From positions 186,001 to 250,000 of the forward strand of contig NZ_PKQP01000005.1 in assembly GCF_002887735.1 (NCBI RefSeq): DNA of 64,000 nucleotides, in the 5' to 3' direction. Positions 45,101 to 52,931 of the stretch are shown here, piece by piece; the first letter of the stretch is position 1, and every line of letters begins with the position of its first letter. Both the position numbers and the translations under genes were made by a program. This DNA is from Stenotrophomonas bentonitica. GTDB lineage: Bacteria > Pseudomonadota > Gammaproteobacteria > Xanthomonadales > Xanthomonadaceae. The notes under the pieces are model-generated. The model saw only the letters and a program-made list of their open reading frames with translations. It was not told the origin of the DNA and did no database searches.

Positions 45101-48100
45101 GATCGGTATCGGCGCCGGCAGCAATGCCAGTGCGTCCAACAGCGTGGCGCTCGGCGCGGGTGCGGTCGCTGATCGTGCCTACACCGTCTCGGTCGGCAAC
45201 GATGGCCGGCAGCGCCAGATCACCCAGGTCGCCGCCGGTACCGAAGGCAGTGATGCGGTCAATCTCGATCAGCTGAGCGCAGCCACCGATCAGTTCCAGG
45301 CCAGCGGTGATGGTGTTGCCGTCGCCGGTGGCGAGGAGAGTGTGGCCGCCGGCGCGAACGCGGCGACTGATGGCAACTACGCCACTGCCGTGGGCTCGAG
45401 CAGCTTCGCGGCCGGTACCGGCGCATCGGCTGTCGGCAGTGGTGCCTTTGCCTTGGCCGACAACGCCAGTGCCCTCGGCTTCAACGCCGTTGCCAGCGGT
45501 GCCAACGCAAGCGCAACCGGTGCCAACGCACAGGCGAGCGCCGAATACGCAACGGCCAGCGGCGCCGAAAGCCTGGCCTCGGGTGAGCAGAGCACCGCGA
45601 CCGGTGCGGCCAGCGTCGCCTCTGGTGCCGGCAGTCTGGCCGGTGGCGCGCTGTCCGACGCGGCGGGTGAAGAGTCGGTGGCCCTGGGCTACTTCAGCAG
45701 CGCCAGCGGTGAGGGTGCGACGGCCGTCGGCGCGGAAAGCGTGGTCAGCGGCACCCTCTCGGCGGGTTACGGGTTCGCCTCCGAAGCGACCGCCAACTAC
45801 ACCACCGCGATCGGCGGGTATGCCGTGGCCTCGGCTTTCAACGCCACCGCGCTGGGCAGCTTCGCGCAGGCGACCGGCTCCAACAGCGTGGCCCTCGGTG
45901 GTGATGCTGAAGCCTCCGGAGCCTACAGCACCGCCACCGGCCAGGGCAGCCTGGCCAGTGGCATCAACAGCGTGGCCGTCGGTGGTGCGCTGTTCGGCCT
46001 GCTGCCTACCGAAGCGTCGGGCAATTACTCCACGGCTGTCGGTGGTGGAGCATGGTCGCCCGGCGTGAACAGCACCGCGCTCGGCAACGCAGCAACCTCC
46101 ACCGGGGCCAACAGCGTTGCGCTGGGCGCGGACTCGATCGCCGACCGCGATGACAGCGTCTCGGTCGGCAGCGCCGATGCGCAGCGCCAGATCACCCACG
46201 TCGCCGCCGGTACCGACGGCACCGATGCGGTGAACGTGAACCAGTTGAATGCGGTGGCCGATGCGGCCGCCACCACTAGCAAGTTCTTCCAGGCCAGTGG
46301 CAGTGCCGACAGCGATGCCGGTGCCTACGTGGAAGGCGACAACGCGCTGGCTGCCGGTGAGGCCGCCAATGCCATCGGCAACGGCGCCACCGCGCTGGGC
46401 AGTGGCAGCACCGTGATCGCCAATGAATCCACCGCCCTGGGCTTCAATGCCACGGTCACCGGGGACAACGCCGTGGCGATCGGCAGCAACGCCAGCAGCA
46501 GTGCTGCCGGGGCAGTCGCCATCGGCGATCTGAGCGCGGCGTCCGGTGCGGCGTCCGTCGCCATCGGCGGTGGTTCGCTGTCGCAGGGCTTCGGTGCGGT
46601 CGCGATCGGCGCTGGCTCGGAGGCGGCAGGCCTGGCCGCGACGGCGGTCGGGTACGGTGCGTGGGCGCTGGGCCGCGAGTCCACCGCGATCGGCAACTTC
46701 GCCACCGCCGACGGCTGGCAGGCCAGCGCGTTCGGCGCCAATGCCAGTGCCGCCTTCTTCGGCACCGCGCTGGGCAGCAATGCGCAGGCGGGCGAGGTCG
46801 CCACGGCGGTCGGCCAGGGCACGCGTGCGGACATCGCCGGCGCCGCCTTCGGCGTGCAGGCCAACGCCGGCCAGTATGGTGTGGCGGTCGGCAACAACGC
46901 CGCCACCGCCGAGGACGGCGTGGCCGTAGGCTTCAACGCGTTGGCCGGTGCGGATGCGGGCAGCGTCACCCAGGGCATCCAGACCACGGCCATCGGCAGC
47001 GAAGCCTGGGCAACCGAAGACGGTGCCACCGTGGTGGGCTACAACAGCTACGCGCAGGCGCTGAACTCCACCGTGGTCGGCAGCAACACGTGGACCACCA
47101 AGGACGCCGACAACAGCGTCGCGCTCGGTGCCGGTTCGCTGGCCGACCGTGCCAACGCCGTGTCGGTCGGCGCCGCAGAAGCCTGGACAGACGCCGCGGG
47201 CGTGGTGCATGCGGCCATCGACCGGCAGATCACCAATGTCGGTGCCGGTACCGAAGACACCGATGCGGTCAACCTTGCGCAGTTGAAGGAGGTGGCGGCC
47301 ACCGCCGAAGCCACCAGCAAGTACTTCCAGGCCAGCGGCAGCGACGACAGCGACGCCGGTGCCTACGTGGAAGGCGACAATGCGCTGGCTGCCGGTGAGG
47401 CCGCCAACGCCATCGGCAACGGCGCCAGCGCACTCGGCAGCGGCGCCACCGCCATCGCGGACAACGCCACGGCCGTCGGTTTCAATGCCCTGGCCAGCGC
47501 TGACGGCGCCGCGGCCCTGGGCAGTGACGCGCAGGCGACCGGCGAAGACAGCGTGGCGATCGGCAACGGCGCCAGTGCCAGCGAGATCGGTGCGAGCGCC
47601 ACCGGCGCCGGTGCACAGGCCGGTGGTGCATACGCCACAGCGACCGGCAGCCAGTCCACGGCGGCCGGCCAGCAGGCCACCGCCAATGGCTTCCGCGCCA
47701 ATGCCTCCGAAGCCGGTGCATCGGCCTTCGGCAGTTACAGCGAAGCGACCGGCCAGCTCTCGTCCGCGCTGGGCTACGGGGCGGTCGCCTCCAACGCCTA
47801 CGCCGTGGCGGTGGGTGCGGCCTCGACGGCCTCCGGCGCTGGTGCGGTGGCGATGGGTGAGTACTCCGAAGCCACCGGCGATGAGAGCGTGGCGATCGGT
47901 GGCACGACCTTCTTCGGTCTGCTGCCGTCGCGCGCATCGGGTACCGGTGCCTCGGCCTTCGGTGCGGGCGCGTGGGCAACCGATGATTACGCCACGGCGA
48001 TCGGCTGGAACTCGTGGGCCGATGCGGGCAATGCCACGGCACTGGGTGCCAGTGCCAGCGCGGAAGGCGTGAACAGTGTTGCGCTCGGCGCCGGTTCCAC

Positions 48101-50795
48101 CGCGGATCGCGACAACTCGGTCTCGGTCGGCACCGCCACCGCGCAGCGGCAGATCACCAACGTCGCCGCTGGTACGGAAGGCACCGACGCGGTGAACGTC
48201 GATCAGCTCAGTGCGGTCGCCGATGTGGCCGAAACCACCAGCCGGTTCTTCCAGGCCTCGGGCAGCGGCAACGGCGATGACGTCGGCAGCTTCGTCGACG
48301 GGGCGTATGCCACTGCGGCGGGTGAGGCGGCCAATGCGTTCGGTACCGGGGCCTCGGCCTACGGCAGCGGCGCGCTGGCGTCGGGGCGCAATGCCTCTGC
48401 GTCGGGCTTCAACGCCTCGGCCACGGCCGACTCGGCGACCGCCATCGGTGGTGCGTTGTATTACGAAGATGAGAACGGCAACGTGTTGCTCGACAAGGCC
48501 ACCAGCGCCAGCGCCGTCGGTGCCACCGCGCTCGGTGCGGGGGCGCAGGCCGACGGAAGCTTCAGCACCGCGACCGGTGCCGGTGCCACGGCGGCCGGGC
48601 TGCAGTCCTCTGCTTTCGGCTACAGCGCCGAAGCCGGCAGCGACTACAGCACCGCCGTCGGTACGTTCAGCGCGGCCAGCGGCGTGCGCACCACGGCGTT
48701 GGGCTACGGGGCCGAAGCCAGTGGCGATTACGCCTCCGCACTGGGCTGGGGCAGCGCCGCCTCGGGCAGCTACGCCAATGCGATCGGCTACGCATCACAG
48801 GCCAGCGGCGACAACAGTGTGGCTGCCGGTTCCAACGCCTGGGCAACCGCGGCACGCACCACGGCGGTCGGGCAGCTGGCCTGGGCGACCTCGCAGGGGT
48901 CCACCGCCATCGGCCAGGACAGCTATGCCTACAGCGGCATCAATGCCACCGCACTGGGCACCAGTTCGTCGGCCAGTGGTGCCGGCAGCGTCGCGCTCGG
49001 CGCCGGTGCCCGCACCAGTGAAGCCAACGTGGTCTCGGTCGGTGGCGGTAACGGCACCACCGGCCCGGCGACGCGGCGCATCACCAATGTCGGGGATGCG
49101 GTCAATGCCAGTGACGCGGTGACCAAGTCGCAGCTGGATTCGGTCGCTGCCACGGCCGATGCGGTCGGCAAGCACTTCCAGGCCAGCGGCAGCGGCGTGG
49201 CCACGGCCAGCGGCAGTGATGCACTCGCCGCCGGTTCCGGCGCCACCGCCAGCGCAACCCGCAGCAGTGCACTGGGTACCGCGGCGGTCGCCTCGGCCAC
49301 CGGTGCCACGGCCGTCGGTGCCGATGCCTCGGCACGCGGTGCCAACAGCACCGTGATTGGTCGCCAGGCCTCGACCAATGCGACCAACGGCGTGGCGATC
49401 GGCAACGGTGCGTTCGCCAGCAACGGGGCCAACAGCATCGCGATCGGGTCGGCGGCAGGCGTCTCCGGTGCCAACGCGGTGGCATTGGGCGCCGGCTCGC
49501 GCGCGGTCGAAGCCAATGTGGTCTCGGTCGGTGGCGGCAACGGCACCGATGGCCCGGCGACACGCCGCATCGTCAATGTGGGTGCCGGTCGCATCGCGGC
49601 GGGCAGCACCGATGCGGTGACCGGCGGCCAGCTCAACACCACCAACCAGCGCGTGGGTGCGGTGGAAACCCAGGTCGGTGATATCGACACCCGGATCGGC
49701 TCGGTCGAGAACGTCACCGCCAATGCGCTGACCTACGACGACAGCAGCCGCGACACGCTCACCCTCTCGGGTCTGCAGGGCACCACGCTGGACAACGTCG
49801 GCAGCGGTTCGATCGCATCCGGCAGCCGCCAGGCGATCAACGGCGGGCAGTTGTTCCAGTCGCTCACCGATGTCGCCACCTTCCTCGGCGGCGGGGCCAG
49901 TGTCGGCATGCAGGGCGTGTTCGTTGCGCCGAACTATGTGATCCAGGGCGCGACGTACAGCAACGTAGGTGATGCACTGGGTGCGCTGGACCGCAAGGTC
50001 AGCGACCTCGATCAGCGTGTCGCCGGTGGCAGCAGTGGCAGTGCACGTGCACGGACTGCCTCGCTGGCGACTGCCAGCGTCGCAGCGGACACCAGCGCTG
50101 TGCAGGAGGCCAGCGTCATCAGCGCTGCCAGCGAAACCGTCGTCGCCAACGTGCAAGGCGCGCCGACCGCTGCAAGTGTCGGCAGCAGTCAGCCAATCAA
50201 CGCGCCGGCGGCCGCACCTGCCGCCGTCAACGCGGTGGCGATGGGTGACGGTGCCGTCGCAAGCGGGGCCTCGGCCACGGCCATCGGCCAGGGCGCGACC
50301 GCCTCGGCGGCCAACTCGGTGGCGCTGGGCCAGGGCTCGGTCGCCGATCGTGCCGACACCGTCTCGGTCGGCAGCGTCGGCAACGAGCGACAGGTCGCCA
50401 ACGTCGCGGCCGGTACGCAGGCCACTGATGCTGTCAACAAAGGCCAGCTGGATGGCGGCATCGCGACCGCCAACAGCTACACCGACCAGCGCTTCACCTC
50501 GATGGCCGACAGCTTCGACATCTACAAGGGCGAGATCGACCAGCGCCTGCGTCACCAGGACCGCCGCATCGATCGCCAGGGCGCGATGAGCGCGGCCATG
50601 CTCAACATGGCCACCAGCGCCGCCGGCGTGCGCACCCAGAACCGCGTCGGTGTCGGCGTCGGTTTCCAGGGCGGCGAATCGGCCCTGTCGCTGGGCTACC
50701 AGCGTGCGCTCAGCGAGCGCGCCACGGTGACCCTGGGCGGTGCCTTCAGCAGTGATGACAGCTCGGTCGGCGTGGGTGCCGGCTTTGGCTGGTAA
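42168..50795 (+). CDS. Giant YadA-type trimeric autotransporter adhesin
   Basis: 2875 residues. The N-terminus is an extended signal peptide region (MNRIYRKVWNKALGQMVVAS, ESPR) plus a hydrophobic helix and a TARAQ cleavage site near 67. The passenger is built of YadA-like head repeats (A-x-G-x-x-A-x-A-x-G-x-x-S type, about 14 residues each) punctuated by ten neck motifs with the VSVG...RQITNVAAGTxxTDAVNxxQL pattern; the V of VSVG falls at residues 131, 364, 685, 1007, 1331, 1665, 1985, 2289, 2452 and 2732. A short coiled-coil stalk precedes the C-terminal anchor (RIDRQGAMSAAMLNM onward), which ends in Trp. It should trimerise in the outer membrane and act in adhesion or biofilm. Composition is Ala/Gly/Ser-rich. 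Confidence 0.96.
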   Translation: MNRIYRKVWNKALGQMVVASELASSQSSGVVIDQRRTSGGRNTALLCAAIALTLGVGMAGGAQTARAQSVEVGGNANCVVLNSTVIDSCVVDGNATASGTNAVAIGSNSTASGANSVALGAGSKTNRANTVSVGDAGKERQVTNVAAGTAATDAVNKAQLDKVAVAAEGATRYFKADGDGNDADAAKIDGEGALAAGASANADGDGATALGHSSQAIGNATTAVGSEALAVGLGASSFGQGSLAFGDASIALGQSAAAFGLGDVALGASAVAASENGAATAIGGLAEASADGATAIGGGALAIGPGSTSLGRGAASAGEASVAVGAFSVAVADFSATLGANSAAVAVGSVALGAGSYADRVDTVSVGNAQNGLRRQITNLADGTDDSDAVNKAQLDAVGGVAANTDKYFQATGSSDSDAGAFAAGDNATAIGEASNALADGATALGSGATVTAQNATAVGYNASATGQNSAAFGTNAQANGPGSVAVGGAAVDADGNPLITNGGVPVDTGATSAGVGGTAVGASAEASGFAASSYGVGAYAAGAQASAFGAVANATGDYSTAVGTQSVATGNSSTAIGGPADLLPGLGFFVQTQASGEAATAVGAGAIASGDYAVANGTLSEASGTEATAVGYFAYAPGEGATALGAETWASGELSTAVGFYSTARGANSVALGANSTATRDNTVSVGDVGNERQITSVAAGTEATDAVNKAQLDAVATSASATSAQFKANGAAGGVVGAFAEGEDALAAGEASNALGAGATAVGGGATAVGDDTVALGRNSSATGNGSVAIGGLGQAYDEYNQPLVDDQGNAILIGATAAPDSVAVGAGAQATGTTSNAFGSGAQATGSNSLASGYKARATGDYSVAQGDNAFASGEETTATGAYAWATADGATAFGSSAWATEANATAVGQSAWASGTGSTSIGYNSWARGSSSTALGRGAFGYGDNSVAVGFQALGNSINTIAIGTNVVAGGESAIGIGAGSNASASNSVALGAGAVADRAYTVSVGNDGRQRQITQVAAGTEGSDAVNLDQLSAATDQFQASGDGVAVAGGEESVAAGANAATDGNYATAVGSSSFAAGTGASAVGSGAFALADNASALGFNAVASGANASATGANAQASAEYATASGAESLASGEQSTATGAASVASGAGSLAGGALSDAAGEESVALGYFSSASGEGATAVGAESVVSGTLSAGYGFASEATANYTTAIGGYAVASAFNATALGSFAQATGSNSVALGGDAEASGAYSTATGQGSLASGINSVAVGGALFGLLPTEASGNYSTAVGGGAWSPGVNSTALGNAATSTGANSVALGADSIADRDDSVSVGSADAQRQITHVAAGTDGTDAVNVNQLNAVADAAATTSKFFQASGSADSDAGAYVEGDNALAAGEAANAIGNGATALGSGSTVIANESTALGFNATVTGDNAVAIGSNASSSAAGAVAIGDLSAASGAASVAIGGGSLSQGFGAVAIGAGSEAAGLAATAVGYGAWALGRESTAIGNFATADGWQASAFGANASAAFFGTALGSNAQAGEVATAVGQGTRADIAGAAFGVQANAGQYGVAVGNNAATAEDGVAVGFNALAGADAGSVTQGIQTTAIGSEAWATEDGATVVGYNSYAQALNSTVVGSNTWTTKDADNSVALGAGSLADRANAVSVGAAEAWTDAAGVVHAAIDRQITNVGAGTEDTDAVNLAQLKEVAATAEATSKYFQASGSDDSDAGAYVEGDNALAAGEAANAIGNGASALGSGATAIADNATAVGFNALASADGAAALGSDAQATGEDSVAIGNGASASEIGASATGAGAQAGGAYATATGSQSTAAGQQATANGFRANASEAGASAFGSYSEATGQLSSALGYGAVASNAYAVAVGAASTASGAGAVAMGEYSEATGDESVAIGGTTFFGLLPSRASGTGASAFGAGAWATDDYATAIGWNSWADAGNATALGASASAEGVNSVALGAGSTADRDNSVSVGTATAQRQITNVAAGTEGTDAVNVDQLSAVADVAETTSRFFQASGSGNGDDVGSFVDGAYATAAGEAANAFGTGASAYGSGALASGRNASASGFNASATADSATAIGGALYYEDENGNVLLDKATSASAVGATALGAGAQADGSFSTATGAGATAAGLQSSAFGYSAEAGSDYSTAVGTFSAASGVRTTALGYGAEASGDYASALGWGSAASGSYANAIGYASQASGDNSVAAGSNAWATAARTTAVGQLAWATSQGSTAIGQDSYAYSGINATALGTSSSASGAGSVALGAGARTSEANVVSVGGGNGTTGPATRRITNVGDAVNASDAVTKSQLDSVAATADAVGKHFQASGSGVATASGSDALAAGSGATASATRSSALGTAAVASATGATAVGADASARGANSTVIGRQASTNATNGVAIGNGAFASNGANSIAIGSAAGVSGANAVALGAGSRAVEANVVSVGGGNGTDGPATRRIVNVGAGRIAAGSTDAVTGGQLNTTNQRVGAVETQVGDIDTRIGSVENVTANALTYDDSSRDTLTLSGLQGTTLDNVGSGSIASGSRQAINGGQLFQSLTDVATFLGGGASVGMQGVFVAPNYVIQGATYSNVGDALGALDRKVSDLDQRVAGGSSGSARARTASLATASVAADTSAVQEASVISAASETVVANVQGAPTAASVGSSQPINAPAAAPAAVNAVAMGDGAVASGASATAIGQGATASAANSVALGQGSVADRADTVSVGSVGNERQVANVAAGTQATDAVNKGQLDGGIATANSYTDQRFTSMADSFDIYKGEIDQRLRHQDRRIDRQGAMSAAMLNMATSAAGVRTQNRVGVGVGFQGGESALSLGYQRALSERATVTLGGAFSSDDSSVGVGAGFGW

Positions 50796-50806
50796 GCCGT
50801 TTCAAC

Positions 50807-50828
50807 GCGGGGCCGTGCGCGGCCCCGC
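50807..50828 (+). terminator. Hairpin after the autotransporter gene
   Basis: GCGGGGCC / GGCCCCGC, an 8-bp stem with loop GTGCGC, 12 bases after the stop. No T-run, so termination may be weak. Confidence 0.5.
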
Positions 50829-50952
50829 CGCAACGCAATGCAAGGCCTGAGGGGGCGGGTCACGGGAACCCTGGCCAGGGCCGGCCAGGGAGCTCGCATG
50901 GAGTGTTGGCCTGAACAGTCGTTTGATCCATGACCTTGAAGAGGACGTCAAC

Positions 50953-52806
50953 GTGACCAGTAAGCAGAACCTTCGCATCAATGTGCTGGCAGCCGCCGTG
51001 CTGTCGTTGTCCGCAGGCGCCAGCGCCTATGCCGCGGGCCTGCCGGCCAAGGAGCCGGTGCGCCAGCCGGCTGCCGCCCAGGGCGCAGAGCGCATCATCG
51101 TCAAGTACCGCCCCGGCAGTGCCGCGGCCACGGATCGTTCGGCCAAGCTGACGGCCGTGCAGTCGGCGGTCGCCCGCGCCAGTGTCGGTGGCTCCGCCGC
51201 CGGGCGTGCCAGCGCGGTGAACCCGCAGATCGTGCGCAAGCTCGGTGTCGGTGCCGATCTGATCCGCCTGCAGGGCCGCTTGAGCCCGGCCGAACTGCAG
51301 AAGGTGCTGGCCGAGATCAAGGCCGATCCTTCCGTGCAGTACGCCGAAGTGGACGTGAAGCTGCAGCGCACCGATGTGCGCCCGCGCGACGCGACCCCGC
51401 AGCTGGTGCCGAACGATCCGTACTACGCGCAGTACCAGTGGCATCTGAACAGCGCTACCGGCGGCATCAATGCGCCGGCCGCGTGGGACATCGCCCAGGG
51501 CGAAGGCGTAGTGGTGGCGGTGCTCGATACCGGCATCCTGCCGCAGCATCCGGACTTCTCCGGCAATCTGCTGGAAGGCTACGACTTCATCAGCGACGCG
51601 GAGACCTCCCGCCGCGCCACCGATGACCGCGTGCCCGGCGCGCTGGATTACGGTGACTGGGTGGAGAACGACAACGAGTGCTATGCCGGCTCGCTGGCCG
51701 ATGACAGTTCCTGGCACGGCACCCACGTGGCCGGCACCATCGCCGAATCCACCAACAATGGCGTCGGCATGGCAGGCGTCGCGTACAAGGCCCGCGTGCT
51801 GCCGGTGCGCGTGCTCGGCAAGTGCGGCGGCTACCTCTCCGACATCGCCGATGCGATCACCTGGGCCTCCGGCGGCACCGTTGCCGGGGTTCCGGCCAAT
51901 GCCAACCCGGCCGAGGTCATCAACATGAGCCTGGGCGGTGGCGGCGCATGCGATGCGCTCTACCAGGACGCCATCAACGGTGCGGTATCGCGGGGCACCA
52001 CCGTGGTGGTCGCCGCCGGCAACTCGGCCTCCAACGCGGCCAACTTCCGGCCGGCCAGCTGCGCCAACGTGGTGGCGGTCGGTGCCACCCGCATCACCGG
52101 CGGCATCGCCTACTACTCCAACTTCGGCCCGGTGGTGGATCTGTCCGGCCCGGGCGGCGGCGGCAGCGTAGACGGCAACCCGGGCGGTTACGTGTGGCAG
52201 TCCGGCTACAACGGCCTGACCACGCCGACCTCCGGTGCCTACAGCTACATGGGCATGGCGGGTACGTCGATGGCCTCTCCGCACGTTGCGGCGGTGGCGG
52301 CGCTGGTGCAGGGCGCGGTCGCCGCGGCCGGCAAGGATCCGCTCACCCCGGCCGCGCTGGAAGCACTGCTCAAGCAGACCGCGCGGGCGTTCCCGGTGAC
52401 CATCCCGACCGCCACCCCGATCGGCACCGGCATCGTCGATGCCAAGGCGGCCCTGGACAAGGCGCTGGAAGAAGAGTGCACCGAGAACTGCGGCCCGGTG
52501 GCGACCCCGCTGACCAACAAGGTCGCCGTGGGTGGCCTGAGCGGCGCCGGTGGCAGCGAAGTGCTTTACAGCTTCGAGGCGCAGGCCGGCAAGGTACTGA
52601 GCCTGCTCACCTATGGCGGCAGCGGCAACGTCTCGGTGTATGTGAGCCAGGGCAAGGAGCCGACCGCGACCGCGTTCGATGCCAAGTCCACGCGGCCGGG
52701 CAACAGTGAAACCGTGCGCTTCACCGCACCGGTGGCCGGAACGTATTACATCAAGGTGGTGGGCGAGTCCGCGTTCAGCGGCGTGAGCATTCTCGCCAAC
52801 CAGTAA
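50953..52806 (+). CDS. Secreted subtilisin-family (S8) serine protease with PPC domain
   Basis: From the GTG at 50953 (AGAGGA seven bases upstream; the open frame begins 30 bases earlier without such a site) the product has 617 residues. Sec signal peptide to about ASAYA; an I9-type propeptide (RIIVKYRPGS...VQYAEVDVKL); then the S8 domain with catalytic Asp in VVAVLDTGILPQHPDF, His in WHGTHVAGTI, and Ser in GTSMASPHVAAVAAL; and a C-terminal pre-peptidase (PPC) beta domain (VAGTYYIKVVGES). It resembles S. maltophilia StmPr-type extracellular proteases. The T2SS operon begins 125 bases downstream, so it is a likely substrate (inference). Confidence 0.95.
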   Translation: MTSKQNLRINVLAAAVLSLSAGASAYAAGLPAKEPVRQPAAAQGAERIIVKYRPGSAAATDRSAKLTAVQSAVARASVGGSAAGRASAVNPQIVRKLGVGADLIRLQGRLSPAELQKVLAEIKADPSVQYAEVDVKLQRTDVRPRDATPQLVPNDPYYAQYQWHLNSATGGINAPAAWDIAQGEGVVVAVLDTGILPQHPDFSGNLLEGYDFISDAETSRRATDDRVPGALDYGDWVENDNECYAGSLADDSSWHGTHVAGTIAESTNNGVGMAGVAYKARVLPVRVLGKCGGYLSDIADAITWASGGTVAGVPANANPAEVINMSLGGGGACDALYQDAINGAVSRGTTVVVAAGNSASNAANFRPASCANVVAVGATRITGGIAYYSNFGPVVDLSGPGGGGSVDGNPGGYVWQSGYNGLTTPTSGAYSYMGMAGTSMASPHVAAVAALVQGAVAAAGKDPLTPAALEALLKQTARAFPVTIPTATPIGTGIVDAKAALDKALEEECTENCGPVATPLTNKVAVGGLSGAGGSEVLYSFEAQAGKVLSLLTYGGSGNVSVYVSQGKEPTATAFDAKSTRPGNSETVRFTAPVAGTYYIKVVGESAFSGVSILANQ

Positions 52807-52822
52807 TACGGGTCAAACGCCA

Positions 52823-52855
52823 CGGGAGTCCGTCATGTGACGGGCTCCCGTTTTT
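52823..52855 (+). terminator. Intrinsic terminator of the subtilase gene
   Basis: CGGGAG-T-CCGTCA / TGACGG-G-CTCCCG, a 13-bp stem with one mismatch, followed by TTTTT. It insulates the protease from the gsp operon. Confidence 0.9.
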
Positions 52856-52931
52856 ACATCTGGACGGTGTGGAATCCCGCGTACGATCGCGGTGAACTGC
52901 TAAAGTCGCAGCGGTTGCCAGGAGAAGCTTC

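Noticed and set aside
42153..47210. A 1685-codon open frame on the minus strand opposite the autotransporter gene
   Set aside because: It is a mirror of the Ala/Gly/Ser-rich repeats with high G+C third positions; it has no family features and the plus-strand protein is unmistakable.
43000..50000. Possible CRISPR-like or satellite array in the repeated DNA of 43-50 kb
   Set aside because: The periodicity is codon-based, keeps one frame, and encodes YadA head and neck motifs; there are no constant repeats with unique spacers.
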